A DNA stretch of 64,000 bases from Pseudomonas saponiphila (lineage in GTDB: Bacteria > Pseudomonadota > Gammaproteobacteria > Pseudomonadales > Pseudomonadaceae), in contig NZ_FNTJ01000001.1 of NCBI RefSeq assembly GCF_900105185.1, positions 1,599,501 to 1,663,500 of the forward strand, given 5' to 3'. This document shows, piece by piece, positions 9,905 through 19,750 of the stretch. How positions within the stretch are numbered: the stretch's first letter is position 1; the number at the start of each line of letters is the position of its first letter. The notes beneath the pieces were generated by a model. The model was given only the letters and a program-made list of their open reading frames with translations. It was not told where the DNA came from and ran no database searches. The translations under genes and the position numbers were made by a program.

Positions 9905-10056
9905 GTCGTGACCGGCGATTTCGGTAAGCCGTGACCACCTGTTTCGGAACAGGCGGAAAATCGGTCACGTTGCTACCGAAATGAGCGGTCACGCGTTAGC
10001 GAAATGACCGGTCACGATCAACCGAAACGGCCGGTCACGGTGCTCCGAAATCCGCA
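9905..10056. repeat. Terminal repeat array, istA-proximal end of IS copy 1
   Basis: Six copies of a CGGTCACG-(6-7 nt)-CGAAA type motif: CGTGACC cores near 9907 and 9930 in inverted orientation, and CGGTCACG at 9962, 9986, 10009 and 10032. The spacing of the last four is 23-24 bases, about two helical turns. Such arrays are the expected transposase-binding sites of IS21 elements. The same array lies at 49630-49781. Confidence 0.85.
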
Positions 10057-10365
10057 ATTGACCTGGGGCCAGCGCTGGGTGGCCTGAATGTAGGCGCGTT
10101 CTTCCCGGGTGGCCAGGTACAGATCGGTGCGGGCGTTGCGGGCGCCTTCTTCCTGCTGCTTTTTGCTGGGGCTGCGTTCGAGGCTGACCATCTCCGCCAT
10201 CCAGGCGGCGGCGGAAAGCAATCCCAGGTTGGCCTGCTCGTCGAACCAGTAAGGGGTTTCGCTATCGCCGCGAATGGCGTTGTAGCGGTCAATGCAATCA
10301 AACCAGCGTTCCAGCATCGGGCGCAGGAATTCCAGCTTTGGATTGCTGATGATCATGCCTTGCAT
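10057..10365 (-). pseudogene. 5' part of the unknown gene split by the IS21-like element
   Basis: This encodes residues 1-103 (MQGMIISNPKLEFLRPMLER to RWPQVN) of the interrupted 193-residue protein whose 3' part is at 7136-7415. The fragment has no recognised motif; it is rich in aromatic and charged residues (WFDCIDRYNAI, PYWFDEQANLG) and looks globular and cytoplasmic. Past residue 103 the frame enters the element and ends soon after. The gene diverges from the cobalamin operon, so its promoter must lie in 10366-10540. The upstream half may still be transcribed. Confidence 0.8.
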
Positions 10366-10542
10366 CGGGGTCCGTCCTTGTTGTTGTCTGGCGGTTGGGG
10401 TGAGTTATGGCTATTTGATATCAATGTGCTGAGTGTGGCACAAGATTGGCGCCAGTTTGTTGATGCGGTGCAGTTTTGTGTGTTGTGCGACGGCTGGCTT
10501 TAATTGACGCTCCACCCCCAACCCTCTAACCTTCGCGACTTG

Positions 10543-10750
10543 TTTCAGGTGCTCTGTGGCCGCTGGTCGACAGAGTGAAACAGGGAAGCCGGTCAGGGCC
10601 TGTTCCAGCGATGGACATGGCGACGATTCCGGCGCTGCCCCCGCAACGGTAGATGAGTCAAGGCTGCGCCAAATGCCACTGTGTCCACGACATGGGAAGG
10701 CGCGCAGTCAGGCAGCAATGCCCCTCATGAGCCCGGAGACCGGCCTGATC
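10543..10750 (+). ncRNA. Cobalamin (AdoCbl) riboswitch
   Basis: The leader contains the conserved blocks of a cobalamin riboswitch in order: a GGTGCTCTGTG entry stem, GAAACAGGGAAGCCGGT (10577-10593), GCTGCCCCCGCAACGGT (10634-10650), the B12-box region GCCACTGTG...CATGGGAAGGCG (10675-10702), and the closing GAGCCCGGAGACCGGCCT (10730-10746). In proteobacteria binding of adenosylcobalamin usually lowers expression of the downstream genes. The first gene, cobO, starts 93 bases beyond it. The 177 bases between the split unknown gene and this element should hold the operon promoter. Confidence 0.95.
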
Positions 10751-10842
10751 CATCCAACGGCATCACGGTGGGCGATGCCAGGCTTGCGCCGTCTATTCCT
10801 TTTCCTGCCCGCCGTTCCCCAGCCCCAACGGAGAGCTGCCCC

Positions 10843-11454
10843 ATGAGTGAATCCCCCGATCGTGACGAGCGCCATGTGGCGCGCATGTTGCGCAAGAAAG
10901 CCGTGATCGATGAGCGCATCGCCAACTCGCCCAACGAATGTGGCCTGTTGCTGGTGCTGACCGGCAATGGCAAGGGCAAGAGCAGTTCGGCTTTCGGCAT
11001 GCTGGCGCGGTCCATGGGCCATGGCATGCAGTGCGGCGTGGTGCAGTTCATCAAGGGCCGTAACAGCACTGGCGAAGAGCTGTTCTTCCGGCGTTTTGCG
11101 CCGCAGGTGCGTTTTCATGTGATGGGCGAGGGCTTTACCTGGGAAACCCAGGACCGCCAGCGCGATATCGCCGCGGCCGAAGCTGCCTGGGCGGTATCCA
11201 AGGAACTGCTGAGCGACCCGGGCATCGGTCTGGTGGTGCTCGACGAGCTGAACATCGCCCTCAAGCACGGCTACCTGGATCTGGACCAGGTGCTCAGCGA
11301 CTTGCAAGCCCGTCCGCCCATGCAGCATGTGGTGGTGACCGGCCGCGGGGCCAAGCCGGAACTGATCGAACTGGCGGATACCGTCACCGAAATGGGCATG
11401 GTCAAGCATGCCTTCCAGGCCGGCATCAAGGCGCAGAAAGGTGTTGAGCTGTGA
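10843..11454 (+). CDS. cobO: Cob(I)yrinic acid a,c-diamide adenosyltransferase
   Basis: A 203-residue CobO/BtuR-family enzyme that transfers the adenosyl group of ATP to the cobalt of corrinoids. The P-loop is GNGKGKSSSAFG (about residues 42-53), and the conserved VQFIKG and GLVVLDELNIALKHGYL blocks follow. The ATG at 10843 is preceded by GGAG eight bases upstream. It is the first gene behind the cobalamin riboswitch and the head of a ten-gene operon; cobB starts ten bases after its stop. Confidence 0.95.
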   Translation: MSESPDRDERHVARMLRKKAVIDERIANSPNECGLLLVLTGNGKGKSSSAFGMLARSMGHGMQCGVVQFIKGRNSTGEELFFRRFAPQVRFHVMGEGFTWETQDRQRDIAAAEAAWAVSKELLSDPGIGLVVLDELNIALKHGYLDLDQVLSDLQARPPMQHVVVTGRGAKPELIELADTVTEMGMVKHAFQAGIKAQKGVEL

Positions 11455-11464
11455 GTGTGACTTC

Positions 11465-12787
11465 ATGACCGATGTTCGTCATTGCCCGGCGGTATTGATC
11501 GCCGCACCGGCTTCCGGCCAGGGCAAGACCACCGTGACCGCCGCCCTAGCTCGCCTGCACCGCAATCAGGGGCGCAAGGTACGGGTGTTCAAATGCGGCC
11601 CGGACTTTCTCGACCCGATGATTCTCGAACGTGCCAGCGGCGCTCCGGTGTACCAGCTGGACATGTGGATGGTGGGCGAGCAGGAAAGCCGGCGCTTGCT
11701 CTGGGAAGCCGCGGCTGACGCCGACCTGATCCTGATCGAAGGGGTCATGGGGCTGTTCGACGGCACGCCCTCCAGTGCCGATCTGGCACGGCATTTCGGG
11801 GTGCCGGTACTTGGTGTGATCGATGGTACCGCCATGGCCCAGACCTTCGGGGCGCTGGCCCTGGGCTTGGCCCGTTATCAGCCGGACCTGCCGTTTGCCG
11901 GGGTGCTGGCCAACCGGGTCGGCACCTTGCGCCACGCGCAGTTGCTCGAAGGCAGCCTCACCGAGGGCTTGCGCTGGTACGGCGCCCTGTCCCGGGAAAC
12001 CGATATCGAACTGCCCAGCCGCCACCTGGGGCTGGTGCAGGCCCGTGAACTGAACGATCTCGACCTGCGCCTGGATGCCGCCGCCGAGGCGCTGGCCAGC
12101 AGCTGTCAGGTGGAGCTGCCGCCTGCGGTGAGTTTCGCCGCGCCAACGCCAGTGGCTTGCGCGCCTTTGCTGGAGGGGGTGCGCATCGCCGTGGCCCGTG
12201 ACGAGGCGTTTGCCTTTACTTACGGTGCCAGCCTCGATCTGTTGCGGGCCATGGGCGCGCAGTTGCATTTCTTCTCCCCTATCCATGACGCGCAGTTGCC
12301 AGAGGCGGACAGCCTGTACCTGCCCGGTGGCTACCCAGAGTTGCATCACCAGGCCCTGGCGCAGAACCGCGCCATGCTCGACGCGATTCGTGCCCACCAT
12401 GGCGCGGGCAAGCCGTTGCTCGCCGAGTGTGGCGGCATGCTTTACCTGCTCGACTCCCTGACCGATGTCGAAGGCCAGAGTGCCGAGCTGTTGGGGCTGC
12501 TGCCCGGCGCGGCGGTGATGCAGAAGCGTCTGGCGGCCCTGGCCTTGCAGGCCGTGGAGTTGCCGGAGGGCAGCTTGCGTGGTCATACCTACCATCACTC
12601 CCTGACCACGACCGCCCTTGAGCCGATTGCCCGTGGCATCAGTCCCAACGGTGGGCGCGGGGCGGAGGCGGTGTATCGCGATGGACGCATGACCGCTTCT
12701 TATGTGCACTTCTACTTTCCATCCAATCCGGCAGCGGTAGCGGCATTGTTCGCTCCGGCTCCTGCAGGGAGTGTGAGTGGTGAGTGA
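11465..12787 (+). CDS. cobB: Cobyrinate a,c-diamide synthase
   Basis: A 440-residue ATP- and glutamine-dependent amidotransferase that amidates the a and c side chains of (hydrogeno)cobyrinate. The N-terminal domain has a P-loop, APASGQGKTTVTAALA (about residues 14-29). The C-terminal glutaminase-type domain has PGGYPELH (about 285) and the nucleophile region LAECGGMLYLL (about 320). The start at 11465 follows the cobO stop closely. The 3' end overlaps bluB by eleven bases. Confidence 0.95.
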   Translation: MTDVRHCPAVLIAAPASGQGKTTVTAALARLHRNQGRKVRVFKCGPDFLDPMILERASGAPVYQLDMWMVGEQESRRLLWEAAADADLILIEGVMGLFDGTPSSADLARHFGVPVLGVIDGTAMAQTFGALALGLARYQPDLPFAGVLANRVGTLRHAQLLEGSLTEGLRWYGALSRETDIELPSRHLGLVQARELNDLDLRLDAAAEALASSCQVELPPAVSFAAPTPVACAPLLEGVRIAVARDEAFAFTYGASLDLLRAMGAQLHFFSPIHDAQLPEADSLYLPGGYPELHHQALAQNRAMLDAIRAHHGAGKPLLAECGGMLYLLDSLTDVEGQSAELLGLLPGAAVMQKRLAALALQAVELPEGSLRGHTYHHSLTTTALEPIARGISPNGGRGAEAVYRDGRMTASYVHFYFPSNPAAVAALFAPAPAGSVSGE

Positions 12788-13430
12788 GCAGGGATTTTCT
12801 GCGGCGGAGCGTGAGGCCGTGTATCGCGCCATCGCCGAACGCCGGGACATGCGGCATTTCGCCGGTGGCAGTGTCGCGCCCGAGTTGCTGCGCCGTTTGC
12901 TGGAGGCGGCGCATCAGGCGCCCAGCGTGGGGCTGATGCAGCCCTGGCGCTTTATCCGCATCAGCGATCGCCTGTTGCGCGGGCGCATCCAGCAGTTGGT
13001 GGAGGAGGAGCGGGTGCGCACCGCCGAGGCGCTGGGCGAGCGTTCCGATGAGTTCATGCAGCTTAAGGTCGAGGGCATTCATGACTGTGCCGAGGTGCTG
13101 GTGGCGGCCCTGATGGATGGCCGCGAGCGGCATGTCTTCGGCCGGCGGACCCTGCCGGAAATGGACCTGGCCTCGCTGTCCTGTGCCATTCAGAACCTCT
13201 GGCTGGCGGCGCGCAGCGAAGGCCTGGGCATGGGCTGGGTATCGCTGTTCGAGCCCCAGGCCCTGGCTGACCTGCTGGGATTGCCCGCCGGTGCCAAGCC
13301 CCTGGCCGTGCTGTGCCTGGGACCGGTTACCGAGTTCTATCCGGCGCCGATGCTGGCGCTGCAGGGCTGGGCGCAGCCCCGGCCATTGAGTGAGTTGCTG
13401 TATGAAAATTACTGGGGAGTGAGTCAATGA
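12777..13430 (+). CDS. bluB: 5,6-dimethylbenzimidazole synthase
   Basis: A 217-residue nitroreductase-fold enzyme that uses oxygen and reduced flavin to cleave FMNH2 into dimethylbenzimidazole, the lower ligand of B12. Conserved BluB features are the [10 protein letters not shown] start of the fold, [17 protein letters not shown] (about residues 42-58), and MGWVSLFEP near 152. GTG at 12777 or the adjacent GTG at 12780 is the start, overlapping the end of cobB. Its presence means this lineage makes its own lower ligand aerobically. It ends in an ATGA overlap with cbiB. Confidence 0.93.
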   Translation: MVSEQGFSAAEREAVYRAIAERRDMRHFAGGSVAPELLRRLLEAAHQAPSVGLMQPWRFIRISDRLLRGRIQQLVEEERVRTAEALGERSDEFMQLKVEGIHDCAEVLVAALMDGRERHVFGRRTLPEMDLASLSCAIQNLWLAARSEGLGMGWVSLFEPQALADLLGLPAGAKPLAVLCLGPVTEFYPAPMLALQGWAQPRPLSELLYENYWGVSQ

Positions 13431-14335
13431 GCGTGGCGTTGCTGAGTGTCGCCGGGGTGGCGCTGGATGCGCTGCTGGGTGAGCCCAAGCGCTGGCATCC
13501 GCTGGTGGCCTTCGGCCGCATGGCGGATCGTATCGAGCAACGTTTCAACGCTGCGGGCCGAGGCTGGCGCAGCCATGGCGTCAGCGCCTGGGTGCTGGCG
13601 GTACTGCCCCTGACCCTGTTGGCCACCGCCCTGTCCTGGCTGCCCTACATCGGTTGGCTGGTGGAGATCCTGGCGCTGTATTGCGCGCTGGGCCTGCGCA
13701 GTCTCGGCGAGCACGTCGAGCCGGTGGCCCGGGCCTTGCGCAGCGATGATCTGCAGGAAGCCCGGCGCCGGGTGGGGTTCCTGGTGAGCCGCCAGACCAG
13801 CGAACTGGACGCCACCGCCGTGGCCCGTGCGGCTACCGAATCGGTGCTGGAGAACGGCAGCGACGCGGTGTTCGCCGCGTTGTTCTGGTTTGCCGTGGCC
13901 GGCGCGCCGGGGGTGGTGCTCTATCGCCTGAGCAACACTCTGGATGCGATGTGGGGCTACCGTAACGAGCGCTTCGAGCGTTTCGGCTGGGCGGCGGCGA
14001 AGATCGACGACCTGCTCAATTACATTCCTGCGCGTCTGGTGGCCCTGACCTACGCCTTGCTCGGCAAGACCCGTCTGGCGCTGCGGTGCTGGCACCGCCA
14101 GGGCCCGACCTGGGACAGCCCGAATGCCGGCCCGGTCATGGCGGCCGGAGCGGGAGCCCTGGGTGTGGAGCTGGGCGGGGCGGCGATCTATCACGGTGAG
14201 TTGCATCAGCGTCCGCCTCTGGGCGAAGGCGAGCCGGCCAGTGCCGACTCCATTGATCGTGGCTGGCAGTTGGTGCAGCGAGGTGTCTGGCTGTGGTTGT
14301 TGATTCTGTGTCTGGGGGCTGAATTCTATGCTTGA
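13427..14335 (+). CDS. cbiB: Adenosylcobinamide-phosphate synthase
   Basis: A 302-residue integral membrane protein of the CbiB/CobD family that joins cobyric acid to aminopropanol phosphate. Family motifs are [18 protein letters not shown] (about residues 11-28), the [20 protein letters not shown] segment (about 125-145) and [17 protein letters not shown] (about 167-183). Several hydrophobic helices alternate with these. It is often called cobD in P. aeruginosa nomenclature. The start overlaps the bluB stop (ATGA) and the end overlaps the next gene by eight bases. Confidence 0.94.
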   Translation: MSVALLSVAGVALDALLGEPKRWHPLVAFGRMADRIEQRFNAAGRGWRSHGVSAWVLAVLPLTLLATALSWLPYIGWLVEILALYCALGLRSLGEHVEPVARALRSDDLQEARRRVGFLVSRQTSELDATAVARAATESVLENGSDAVFAALFWFAVAGAPGVVLYRLSNTLDAMWGYRNERFERFGWAAAKIDDLLNYIPARLVALTYALLGKTRLALRCWHRQGPTWDSPNAGPVMAAGAGALGVELGGAAIYHGELHQRPPLGEGEPASADSIDRGWQLVQRGVWLWLLILCLGAEFYA

Positions 14336-15320
14336 GCACGGTGGAAAGTTGCGCAAGGCGGCCCAGGAATACGGGATTGCCGAAGAAGCCTGGCTGGACC
14401 TGTCCAGCGGATTGGCGCCCTGGCCGTTTCCCGTGCCGGCCATTCCCCTGCGGGCCTGGGCGCGCCTGCCGGAAACCGATGACGGTCTGGAGCAGGCGGC
14501 CTGTGCCTATTACGGAGCCGACGAGGTATTGCCGGTGGCCGGTTCCCAGGCCGCGATCCAATTGCTGCCGCGACTGCGGCGGGCGGGCAAGGTCGGGGTG
14601 TTGTCGCCCTGTTATGCCGAGCACGCCGAAGCCTGGCGCCGCAGTGGCTACCGGGTGCGAGAGGTGCTGGAGCAGGAAGTGGATTTCTTTCTCGACAGCC
14701 TCGATGTGCTGGTGGTGGTCAACCCCAACAACCCCACCGGCCTGAGCCTGACTCCGGCACGCCTGCTGGATTGGCACGCGCGCCTGGCCCAACGCGGCGG
14801 CTGGCTGGTGGTGGATGAAGCCTTCATGGACAACACCCCGGACCTGAGCCTGGCCCGCCATGCCCATCAGGTGGGGCTGATTGTCCTGCGTTCGTTTGGC
14901 AAGTTCTTTGGCCTGGCCGGCGTGCGCCTGGGGTTTGTCCTGGCCGAGCGCCGGCTGCTCAAGCTGCTGGCGGAGCAGGTGGGGCCCTGGGCGGTCAGTG
15001 GACCGACCCGGGTGCTGGGACAGGCGTGCCTGCGGGATGTCGAGGGGCATGCGCGGCAGCGCCTGCGCAGCGAGGCGGCCAGTCAGCGCCTGAGTGAGAT
15101 CCTGGAAGGCTTCGGCTTCAAGCCACAGGGTGGCTGTGCACTGTTCCAATGGCTGATTACCGTCGAGGCCGAGCGGCTTTATCAATTCATGGCGCGGCGC
15201 GGCATTCTGCTGCGGCTGTTCGTTCACAACAGCAGCCTGCGTTTCGGCCTGCCCGCCGACGATGCCGATTGGACACGCCTGGAGCAGGCGCTGCAGGCCT
15301 ATCGCAAGGAATACCCATGA
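14328..15320 (+). CDS. cobD: Threonine-phosphate decarboxylase
   Basis: A 330-residue PLP-dependent class I/II aminotransferase-fold protein of the CobD/CobC family. It makes (R)-1-amino-2-propanol phosphate, the linker of the nucleotide loop. Seen motifs are [13 protein letters not shown] near the N-terminus, [12 protein letters not shown] (about residues 130-141), [10 protein letters not shown] (about 159-168) and the PLP-lysine region [18 protein letters not shown] (about 185-202). It overlaps cbiB by eight bases and cobQ by four (ATGA). Confidence 0.93.
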   Translation: MLEHGGKLRKAAQEYGIAEEAWLDLSSGLAPWPFPVPAIPLRAWARLPETDDGLEQAACAYYGADEVLPVAGSQAAIQLLPRLRRAGKVGVLSPCYAEHAEAWRRSGYRVREVLEQEVDFFLDSLDVLVVVNPNNPTGLSLTPARLLDWHARLAQRGGWLVVDEAFMDNTPDLSLARHAHQVGLIVLRSFGKFFGLAGVRLGFVLAERRLLKLLAEQVGPWAVSGPTRVLGQACLRDVEGHARQRLRSEAASQRLSEILEGFGFKPQGGCALFQWLITVEAERLYQFMARRGILLRLFVHNSSLRFGLPADDADWTRLEQALQAYRKEYP

Positions 15321-16768
15321 CCACCCTGATGGTGCAGGGCACCACCTCGGATGCCGGCAAGAGCACCCTGGTTACCGCGCTGTGTCGCTGGCTGCTGCGC
15401 CAGGGCGTCAGCGTGGTGCCGTTCAAGCCGCAGAACATGGCGCTCAACAGTGCGGTGACCGCCGAAGGTGACGAAATCGGTCGGGCCCAGGCGGTCCAGG
15501 CCCAGGCGGCCAACCTGGCGCCCCACACCGACATGAACCCGGTGTTGCTCAAGCCCAACAGCGACACCGGCTCTCAGGTGATCATTCACGGTCGCGCCGT
15601 GACCACCATGAATGCCGTGGCCTATCACGACTACAAGGCCATCGCCATGCAGGCGGTGCTGGCTTCCCATGAGCGCCTGCGGGGTGCTTATGAGGTGGTG
15701 ATGGTGGAGGGCGCCGGCTCGCCGGCGGAGATCAATCTGCGTGCCGGCGACATCGCCAACATGGGTTTCGCCGAGGCGGTGGACTGCCCGGTGCTGCTGA
15801 TCGCCGATATCAACCGTGGCGGGGTGTTCGCCCATCTGGTGGGCACCCTGGAGCTGCTGTCGCCTAGTGAACAGGCGCGGGTCAAGGGCTTCATCATCAA
15901 CCGCTTCCGAGGCGACCTGGCCCTGCTGCAACCGGGACTGGACTGGCTGGAGGCCCGCACTGGCAAGCCGGTGCTCGGGGTGCTGCCCTATGTGATGGAC
16001 CTGCACCTGGAAGCCGAGGACGGCATCGATCGACGTCAGGCCGGCAAGGTCGAGCACGTGCTCAAGGTGGTGGTGCCGGTGTTGCCGCGGATCAGCAACC
16101 ACACGGATTTCGACCCGCTGCGCTTGCATCCCCAGGTCGACTTGCAATTTATCGGGCCCGGGCAGGCGATTCCTGCCGCCGACCTGATCATCCTTCCCGG
16201 TTCGAAAAGCGTGCGCGGTGATCTGGCCTACCTGCGCAGCAACGGCTGGGAGCAAGCGCTTTCCCGGCACTTGCGCTACGGCGGCAAGGTGCTGGGTATT
16301 TGCGGCGGCCTGCAGATGCTCGGCGAGCAGGTGCACGACCCGCTGGGCCTGGAGGGCGCAGCCGGTTCCAGCCCGGGTCTGGGCCTGCTGGCCTTTGCAA
16401 CCGTGCTGGAAAAGGAGAAGCAGCTGCGCAACGTCAGTGGCCGCCTGACCCTGGAGAATGCGCCGGTCAGTGGCTATGAGATTCACGCCGGGGTCACTCG
16501 TGGACCAGCCCTGGAGCAGGCCGCCGTGCAGTTGGACGATGGACGTAGCGACGGTGCCTTGAGCGCCGATGGGCAGATTCTCGGCACCTACCTGCATGGC
16601 CTGTTCGAAACCCCGGCGGCCTGCAGCGCGCTGTTGCGCTGGGCTGGCCTGGAGGCGGTCCAGGAGGTGGACTACCACGCCTTGCGCGAGCGCGATATCG
16701 AGCGTCTGGCGGATCTGGTGGAGCGACATCTGGACACCGCCGCGCTGCTCACGCTCTGTGGTCGCTAG
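15317..16768 (+). CDS. cobQ: Cobyric acid synthase
   Basis: A 483-residue glutamine-dependent amidotransferase that amidates side chains b, d, e and g of adenosylcobyrinate diamide. The N-terminus has the P-loop-like [18 protein letters not shown] (about residues 9-26). The C-terminal glutaminase domain has [12 protein letters not shown] (about 295), the nucleophile block [13 protein letters not shown] (about 327-339) and the late histidine of [10 protein letters not shown] (about 427). The ATG at 15317 overlaps the cobD stop and matches the usual [17 protein letters not shown] start. Confidence 0.95.
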   Translation: MTTLMVQGTTSDAGKSTLVTALCRWLLRQGVSVVPFKPQNMALNSAVTAEGDEIGRAQAVQAQAANLAPHTDMNPVLLKPNSDTGSQVIIHGRAVTTMNAVAYHDYKAIAMQAVLASHERLRGAYEVVMVEGAGSPAEINLRAGDIANMGFAEAVDCPVLLIADINRGGVFAHLVGTLELLSPSEQARVKGFIINRFRGDLALLQPGLDWLEARTGKPVLGVLPYVMDLHLEAEDGIDRRQAGKVEHVLKVVVPVLPRISNHTDFDPLRLHPQVDLQFIGPGQAIPAADLIILPGSKSVRGDLAYLRSNGWEQALSRHLRYGGKVLGICGGLQMLGEQVHDPLGLEGAAGSSPGLGLLAFATVLEKEKQLRNVSGRLTLENAPVSGYEIHAGVTRGPALEQAAVQLDDGRSDGALSADGQILGTYLHGLFETPAACSALLRWAGLEAVQEVDYHALRERDIERLADLVERHLDTAALLTLCGR

Positions 16769-16804
16769 AACTGCGATGAACATTCATTTCAAAGGTGCTC
16801 AAGC

Positions 16805-17326
16805 ATGCTGCAACTGATTCTCGGCGGCGCCCGTTCCGGCAAGAGTCGCCTGGCGGAACAACTCGCCACCGACAGCGCCCTGGCGGTCACCTACATCGCC
16901 ACCAGCCAGCCCCTGGATGGCGAGATGAACCAGCGTATCGTCCATCATCGCGAGCGCCGTCCGAGTCATTGGGGCTTGATCGAAGAGCCTCTGGAGCTGG
17001 CCCGGGTGCTGCAGCAAGCCTCGGCCCCCGGGCATTGCCTGCTGGTGGATTGCCTGACCCTGTGGCTGACCAACCTGTTGATGCTGGACGACCAGGAGCG
17101 TCTGCTGGCCGAGCGCGACGCCTTGTTGCAGTGCCTGCCCGGTCTGCCTGGAACGATCATTTTTGTCAGCAACGAAACCGGAATGGGTGTCGTGCCGCTG
17201 GGCGAGTTGACTCGCCGTTACGTGGATGAAGCCGGTTGGCTGCATCAAGCTCTGGCCGAGCGCTGTCAGCGTGTGGTGCTGACGGTGGCCGGCCTGCCCC
17301 TGACTTTGAAAGGAACTGCGTTATGA
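16805..17326 (+). CDS. cobU: Bifunctional adenosylcobinamide kinase / guanylyltransferase
   Basis: A 173-residue CobU/CobP enzyme that phosphorylates adenosylcobinamide and then attaches GMP. The P-loop is [16 protein letters not shown] (about residues 5-20). The conserved [24 protein letters not shown] (containing the guanylated histidine region) and [12 protein letters not shown] blocks follow. The 36 bases after cobQ form the largest gap so far in the operon. The stop overlaps the cobT start. Confidence 0.95.
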   Translation: MLQLILGGARSGKSRLAEQLATDSALAVTYIATSQPLDGEMNQRIVHHRERRPSHWGLIEEPLELARVLQQASAPGHCLLVDCLTLWLTNLLMLDDQERLLAERDALLQCLPGLPGTIIFVSNETGMGVVPLGELTRRYVDEAGWLHQALAERCQRVVLTVAGLPLTLKGTAL

Positions 17327-18378
17327 GTAACTCCTGGTGGCTGAATCCATGCAAGGCGATCGATGCGCAGATGGTCGAGCAAGCATTGGCGCGACAGCAG
17401 CAACTGACCAAGCCGGCCGGCTCGCTCGGCCAGCTGGAGCCTTTGGCGGTGCGCCTGGCCGGTTTGCAGGGGCGCCTCAAGCCTGGCCTGGAGCGGCTGT
17501 GGATCGCGATCTTCGCCGGTGATCACGGGGTGGTTGGCGAAGGAGTGTCGGCCTATCCGCAAGAGGTCACCGGGCAGATGCTGCTGAACTTTGTCAGTGG
17601 CGGGGCGGCGATCAGCGTGCTGGCGCGGCAATTGGGGGCGCAACTGGAAGTGGTGGACCTGGGAACGGTGGCGTCCGGCTTGAACCTGCCGGGAGTGCGC
17701 CACCTGAACCTGGGAGCGGGTACGCAAAATTTTGTCCAGGGACCGGCCATGACTCCGGCTCAGGGCGAGCAGGCCCTGCAGGCCGGGCGCGACAGCGTGT
17801 TGCGGGCCCGCGCCGAGGGAGCCCAGCTGTTTATCGGCGGTGAGATGGGCATTGGCAACACCACGGCGGCCAGCGCCATTGCCTGTGCCTTGCTGGATAT
17901 CCCGGTGGCGCAATTGGCCGGTCCGGGCACCGGCCTGAATGCCGCCGGCGTCAGCCACAAGGCTCAAGTGATCGAGCGGGCCCTGGCACGGCATGCCGCC
18001 TGCCGTGGCGATGCCCTGCAAACCCTGTTCAACCTGGGCGGGTTTGAAGTGGCGGCGCTGGTGGGCGCCTATCTGGCGTGTGCCCAGGAAGGCATCGCAG
18101 TGCTGGTGGATGGCTTTATCTGTAGCGTCGCGGCGCTGGTGGCGGTGCGGCTGAATCCGGCCTGTCGTCCTTGGCTGCTGTTTGCCCATCAGGGGGCGGA
18201 GCCGGGACACCGCTATGTGTTGCAGGCCCTTGAGGCCGAGCCGCTGCTGGACCTGGGCTTGCGTCTGGGAGAGGGCAGCGGTGCGGCGCTGGCGGTGCCA
18301 TTGCTGCGTCTGGCCTGCGATCTGCACGGGCAGATGGCGACCTTCGCCGAGGCGGCGGTGGCGGATCGCCCGGCATGA
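17323..18378 (+). CDS. cobT: Nicotinate-nucleotide--dimethylbenzimidazole phosphoribosyltransferase
   Basis: A 351-residue CobT enzyme that makes alpha-ribazole phosphate from nicotinate mononucleotide and the dimethylbenzimidazole provided by BluB. Motifs include [16 protein letters not shown] (about residues 27-42), [17 protein letters not shown] (about 65-81), [13 protein letters not shown] (about 173-185) and the catalytic glutamate region HQGAEPGH near 290. The ATG at 17323 overlaps the cobU stop. The 3' end overlaps cobC by four bases. Confidence 0.95.
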   Translation: MSNSWWLNPCKAIDAQMVEQALARQQQLTKPAGSLGQLEPLAVRLAGLQGRLKPGLERLWIAIFAGDHGVVGEGVSAYPQEVTGQMLLNFVSGGAAISVLARQLGAQLEVVDLGTVASGLNLPGVRHLNLGAGTQNFVQGPAMTPAQGEQALQAGRDSVLRARAEGAQLFIGGEMGIGNTTAASAIACALLDIPVAQLAGPGTGLNAAGVSHKAQVIERALARHAACRGDALQTLFNLGGFEVAALVGAYLACAQEGIAVLVDGFICSVAALVAVRLNPACRPWLLFAHQGAEPGHRYVLQALEAEPLLDLGLRLGEGSGAALAVPLLRLACDLHGQMATFAEAAVADRPA

Positions 18379-18947
18379 CCTTGCGCCTGGACCTGTTGCG
18401 CCACGGGGAAACCGAACTGGGCGGCGGCCTGCGCGGCAGTCTGGATGACGCCCTGACGGAGCGTGGTTGGCAACAGATGCGCGATGGGGTTCAGGGACGC
18501 GGGCCCTGGGATCGGATCGTCAGTTCGCCGTTGCAGCGCTGTTCGCGGTTTGCCGAGCAACTGGCCGCCCGGCTGGGGCTGCCCCTGAGTCTGGCGCCCG
18601 ATCTGCGGGAGCTGCATTTTGGCGCCTGGGAAGGGCGCAGCGCGGCGGCGCTGATGGATACCGAGGCTGAGGACCTGGGACGTTTCTGGGCTGATCCCTA
18701 CAGCTTTACACCGCCCCAGGGAGAGCCGGTGGCGGACTTTTCCCGGCGGGTGCTGGGGGCCATTGATGGCCTGTACCAGTCGTGGGCCGGGCAGCGGGTG
18801 CTGTTGATCAGTCATGGCGGGGTCATGCGCCTGTTGCTGGCTCGTGCGCGGGGGCTGCCCCGGGAGCAGTTGTTGAGTGTCGAAGTCAGTCATGGCGCGT
18901 TGTTCCGCTTGAAAGTCGCCCCGGGTCTGCTGAGCGAGGAGGGCTGA
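18375..18947 (+). CDS. cobC: Alpha-ribazole phosphatase, histidine phosphatase family
   Basis: A 190-residue histidine phosphatase that removes the phosphate from alpha-ribazole 5'-phosphate. The catalytic motif is [11 protein letters not shown] (about residues 7-17) with the second histidine in [13 protein letters not shown] (about 143-155). The conserved [14 protein letters not shown] block lies near residue 52 and [12 protein letters not shown] near 78. The position between cobT and cobS supports the assignment over a general phosphoglycerate mutase. The start overlaps cobT (ATGA). Confidence 0.9.
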   Translation: MTLRLDLLRHGETELGGGLRGSLDDALTERGWQQMRDGVQGRGPWDRIVSSPLQRCSRFAEQLAARLGLPLSLAPDLRELHFGAWEGRSAAALMDTEAEDLGRFWADPYSFTPPQGEPVADFSRRVLGAIDGLYQSWAGQRVLLISHGGVMRLLLARARGLPREQLLSVEVSHGALFRLKVAPGLLSEEG

Positions 18948-18948
18948 G

Positions 18949-19680
18949 ATGTTGCCGTTCTGGATTGCCTTGCAGTTTCTTAGCAGTTTGCCGGTGCGCT
19001 TGCCGGGCATGCCGGAACCCCAAGAGCTGGGGCGCTCGTTGTTGTTCTATCCGCTGGTAGGGCTGTTGTTTGGGCTGTTGCTGTGGGGGTTGAATGCGCT
19101 GCTTGCGGGAACGCCGCTGCTGCTGCATGCGGCGCTGCTGCTGGCTGCCTGGGTCCTGCTCAGCGGTGGCCTGCACCTGGACGGGCTGGCCGACAGCGCC
19201 GATGCCTGGCTGGGGGGCTTTGGCGACCGCGAGCGCACCTTGAGCATCATGAAGGACCCGCGCAGCGGACCGATCGCGGTGGTGACTCTGGTGCTGGTGT
19301 TGCTGCTCAAGTTCGCCGCTCTGGTGGCGCTGATCGAGCAGCAGCAGGCGTTCGCCTTGTTGCTGGCACCGCTGATCGGGCGCGCGGCGCTGCTCGGATT
19401 GTTCCTCTGCACGCCCTATGTTCGCGCTGGCGGCCTGGGGCAGGCCCTGGCCGATCACCTGCCGCGGCTGGCCGGGCGCCAGGTGCTGGGCGTGAGCCTG
19501 CTGGGGTGTTGGCTGGTGGGGGGTTACAGCGGACTCTGGGCACTGTTGCTGGCGCTGTTGCTGTTTGTCTGGCTACGACACTTGATGATGCGGCGGTTGG
19601 GCGGCACCACCGGAGACACCGCCGGGGCGTTGCTGGAGTTGCTGGAAGTGACCGTGCTGCTGGCGGTGGTGGCATTTTGA
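18949..19680 (+). CDS. cobS: Adenosylcobinamide-GDP ribazoletransferase
   Basis: A 243-residue membrane enzyme that performs the last step of adenosylcobalamin assembly. The family signature GGLHLDGLADSADAWLGG is at about residues 64-81, followed by KDPRSGPIAVVTLVL. Six or seven hydrophobic segments cover the rest. It starts one base after the cobC stop and is the last gene of the riboswitch-controlled operon (called cobV in P. aeruginosa). No clear terminator was seen before the MarR gene, 70 bases on. Confidence 0.94.
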   Translation: MLPFWIALQFLSSLPVRLPGMPEPQELGRSLLFYPLVGLLFGLLLWGLNALLAGTPLLLHAALLLAAWVLLSGGLHLDGLADSADAWLGGFGDRERTLSIMKDPRSGPIAVVTLVLVLLLKFAALVALIEQQQAFALLLAPLIGRAALLGLFLCTPYVRAGGLGQALADHLPRLAGRQVLGVSLLGCWLVGGYSGLWALLLALLLFVWLRHLMMRRLGGTTGDTAGALLELLEVTVLLAVVAF

Positions 19681-19732
19681 GGCAGATCCGGATTTGCCGA
19701 TTGAGTTGAAAATTCTTGCCTTGAGTTAATCG

Positions 19733-19746
19733 CGGGTATATACACG
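19733..19746. promoter_or_regulatory. Predicted MarR operator / core promoter at the marR gene
   Basis: The sequence CGGGTATATACACG differs at one position from CGGGTATATACCCG found in front of the MFS gene (20178-20191). A TTGCCT (19716-19721), 17-base spacer, TATACA (19739-19744) promoter overlaps it. Transcription would begin at about the start codon (19751), and no ribosome site is present, so the mRNA may be leaderless. The regulatory role is inferred from the repeat and the flanking regulator. Confidence 0.6.
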
Positions 19747-19750
19747 CACC

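Larger units (their letters stand above)
7416..10056 (-). mobile_element. IS21-family insertion sequence, copy 1 (2641 bp)
   Basis: The element runs from TGCGGATTTCGG at 7416 to the inverted CCGAAATCCGCA ending at 10056. It is flanked by the 7-base duplication ATTGACC (7409-7415 and 10057-10063). It carries istA and istB in the minus direction with the overlapping arrangement typical of IS21. The istA-proximal end (9905-10056) has six copies of a CGGTCACG...CGAAA-type repeat, four in one orientation and two inverted. The other end has three (near 7432, 7456 and 7505). Repeated transposase-binding sites at the ends are a known IS21-family feature. Both proteins are intact, so the element looks autonomous. 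A second copy lies at 47141-49781. Confidence 0.95.
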
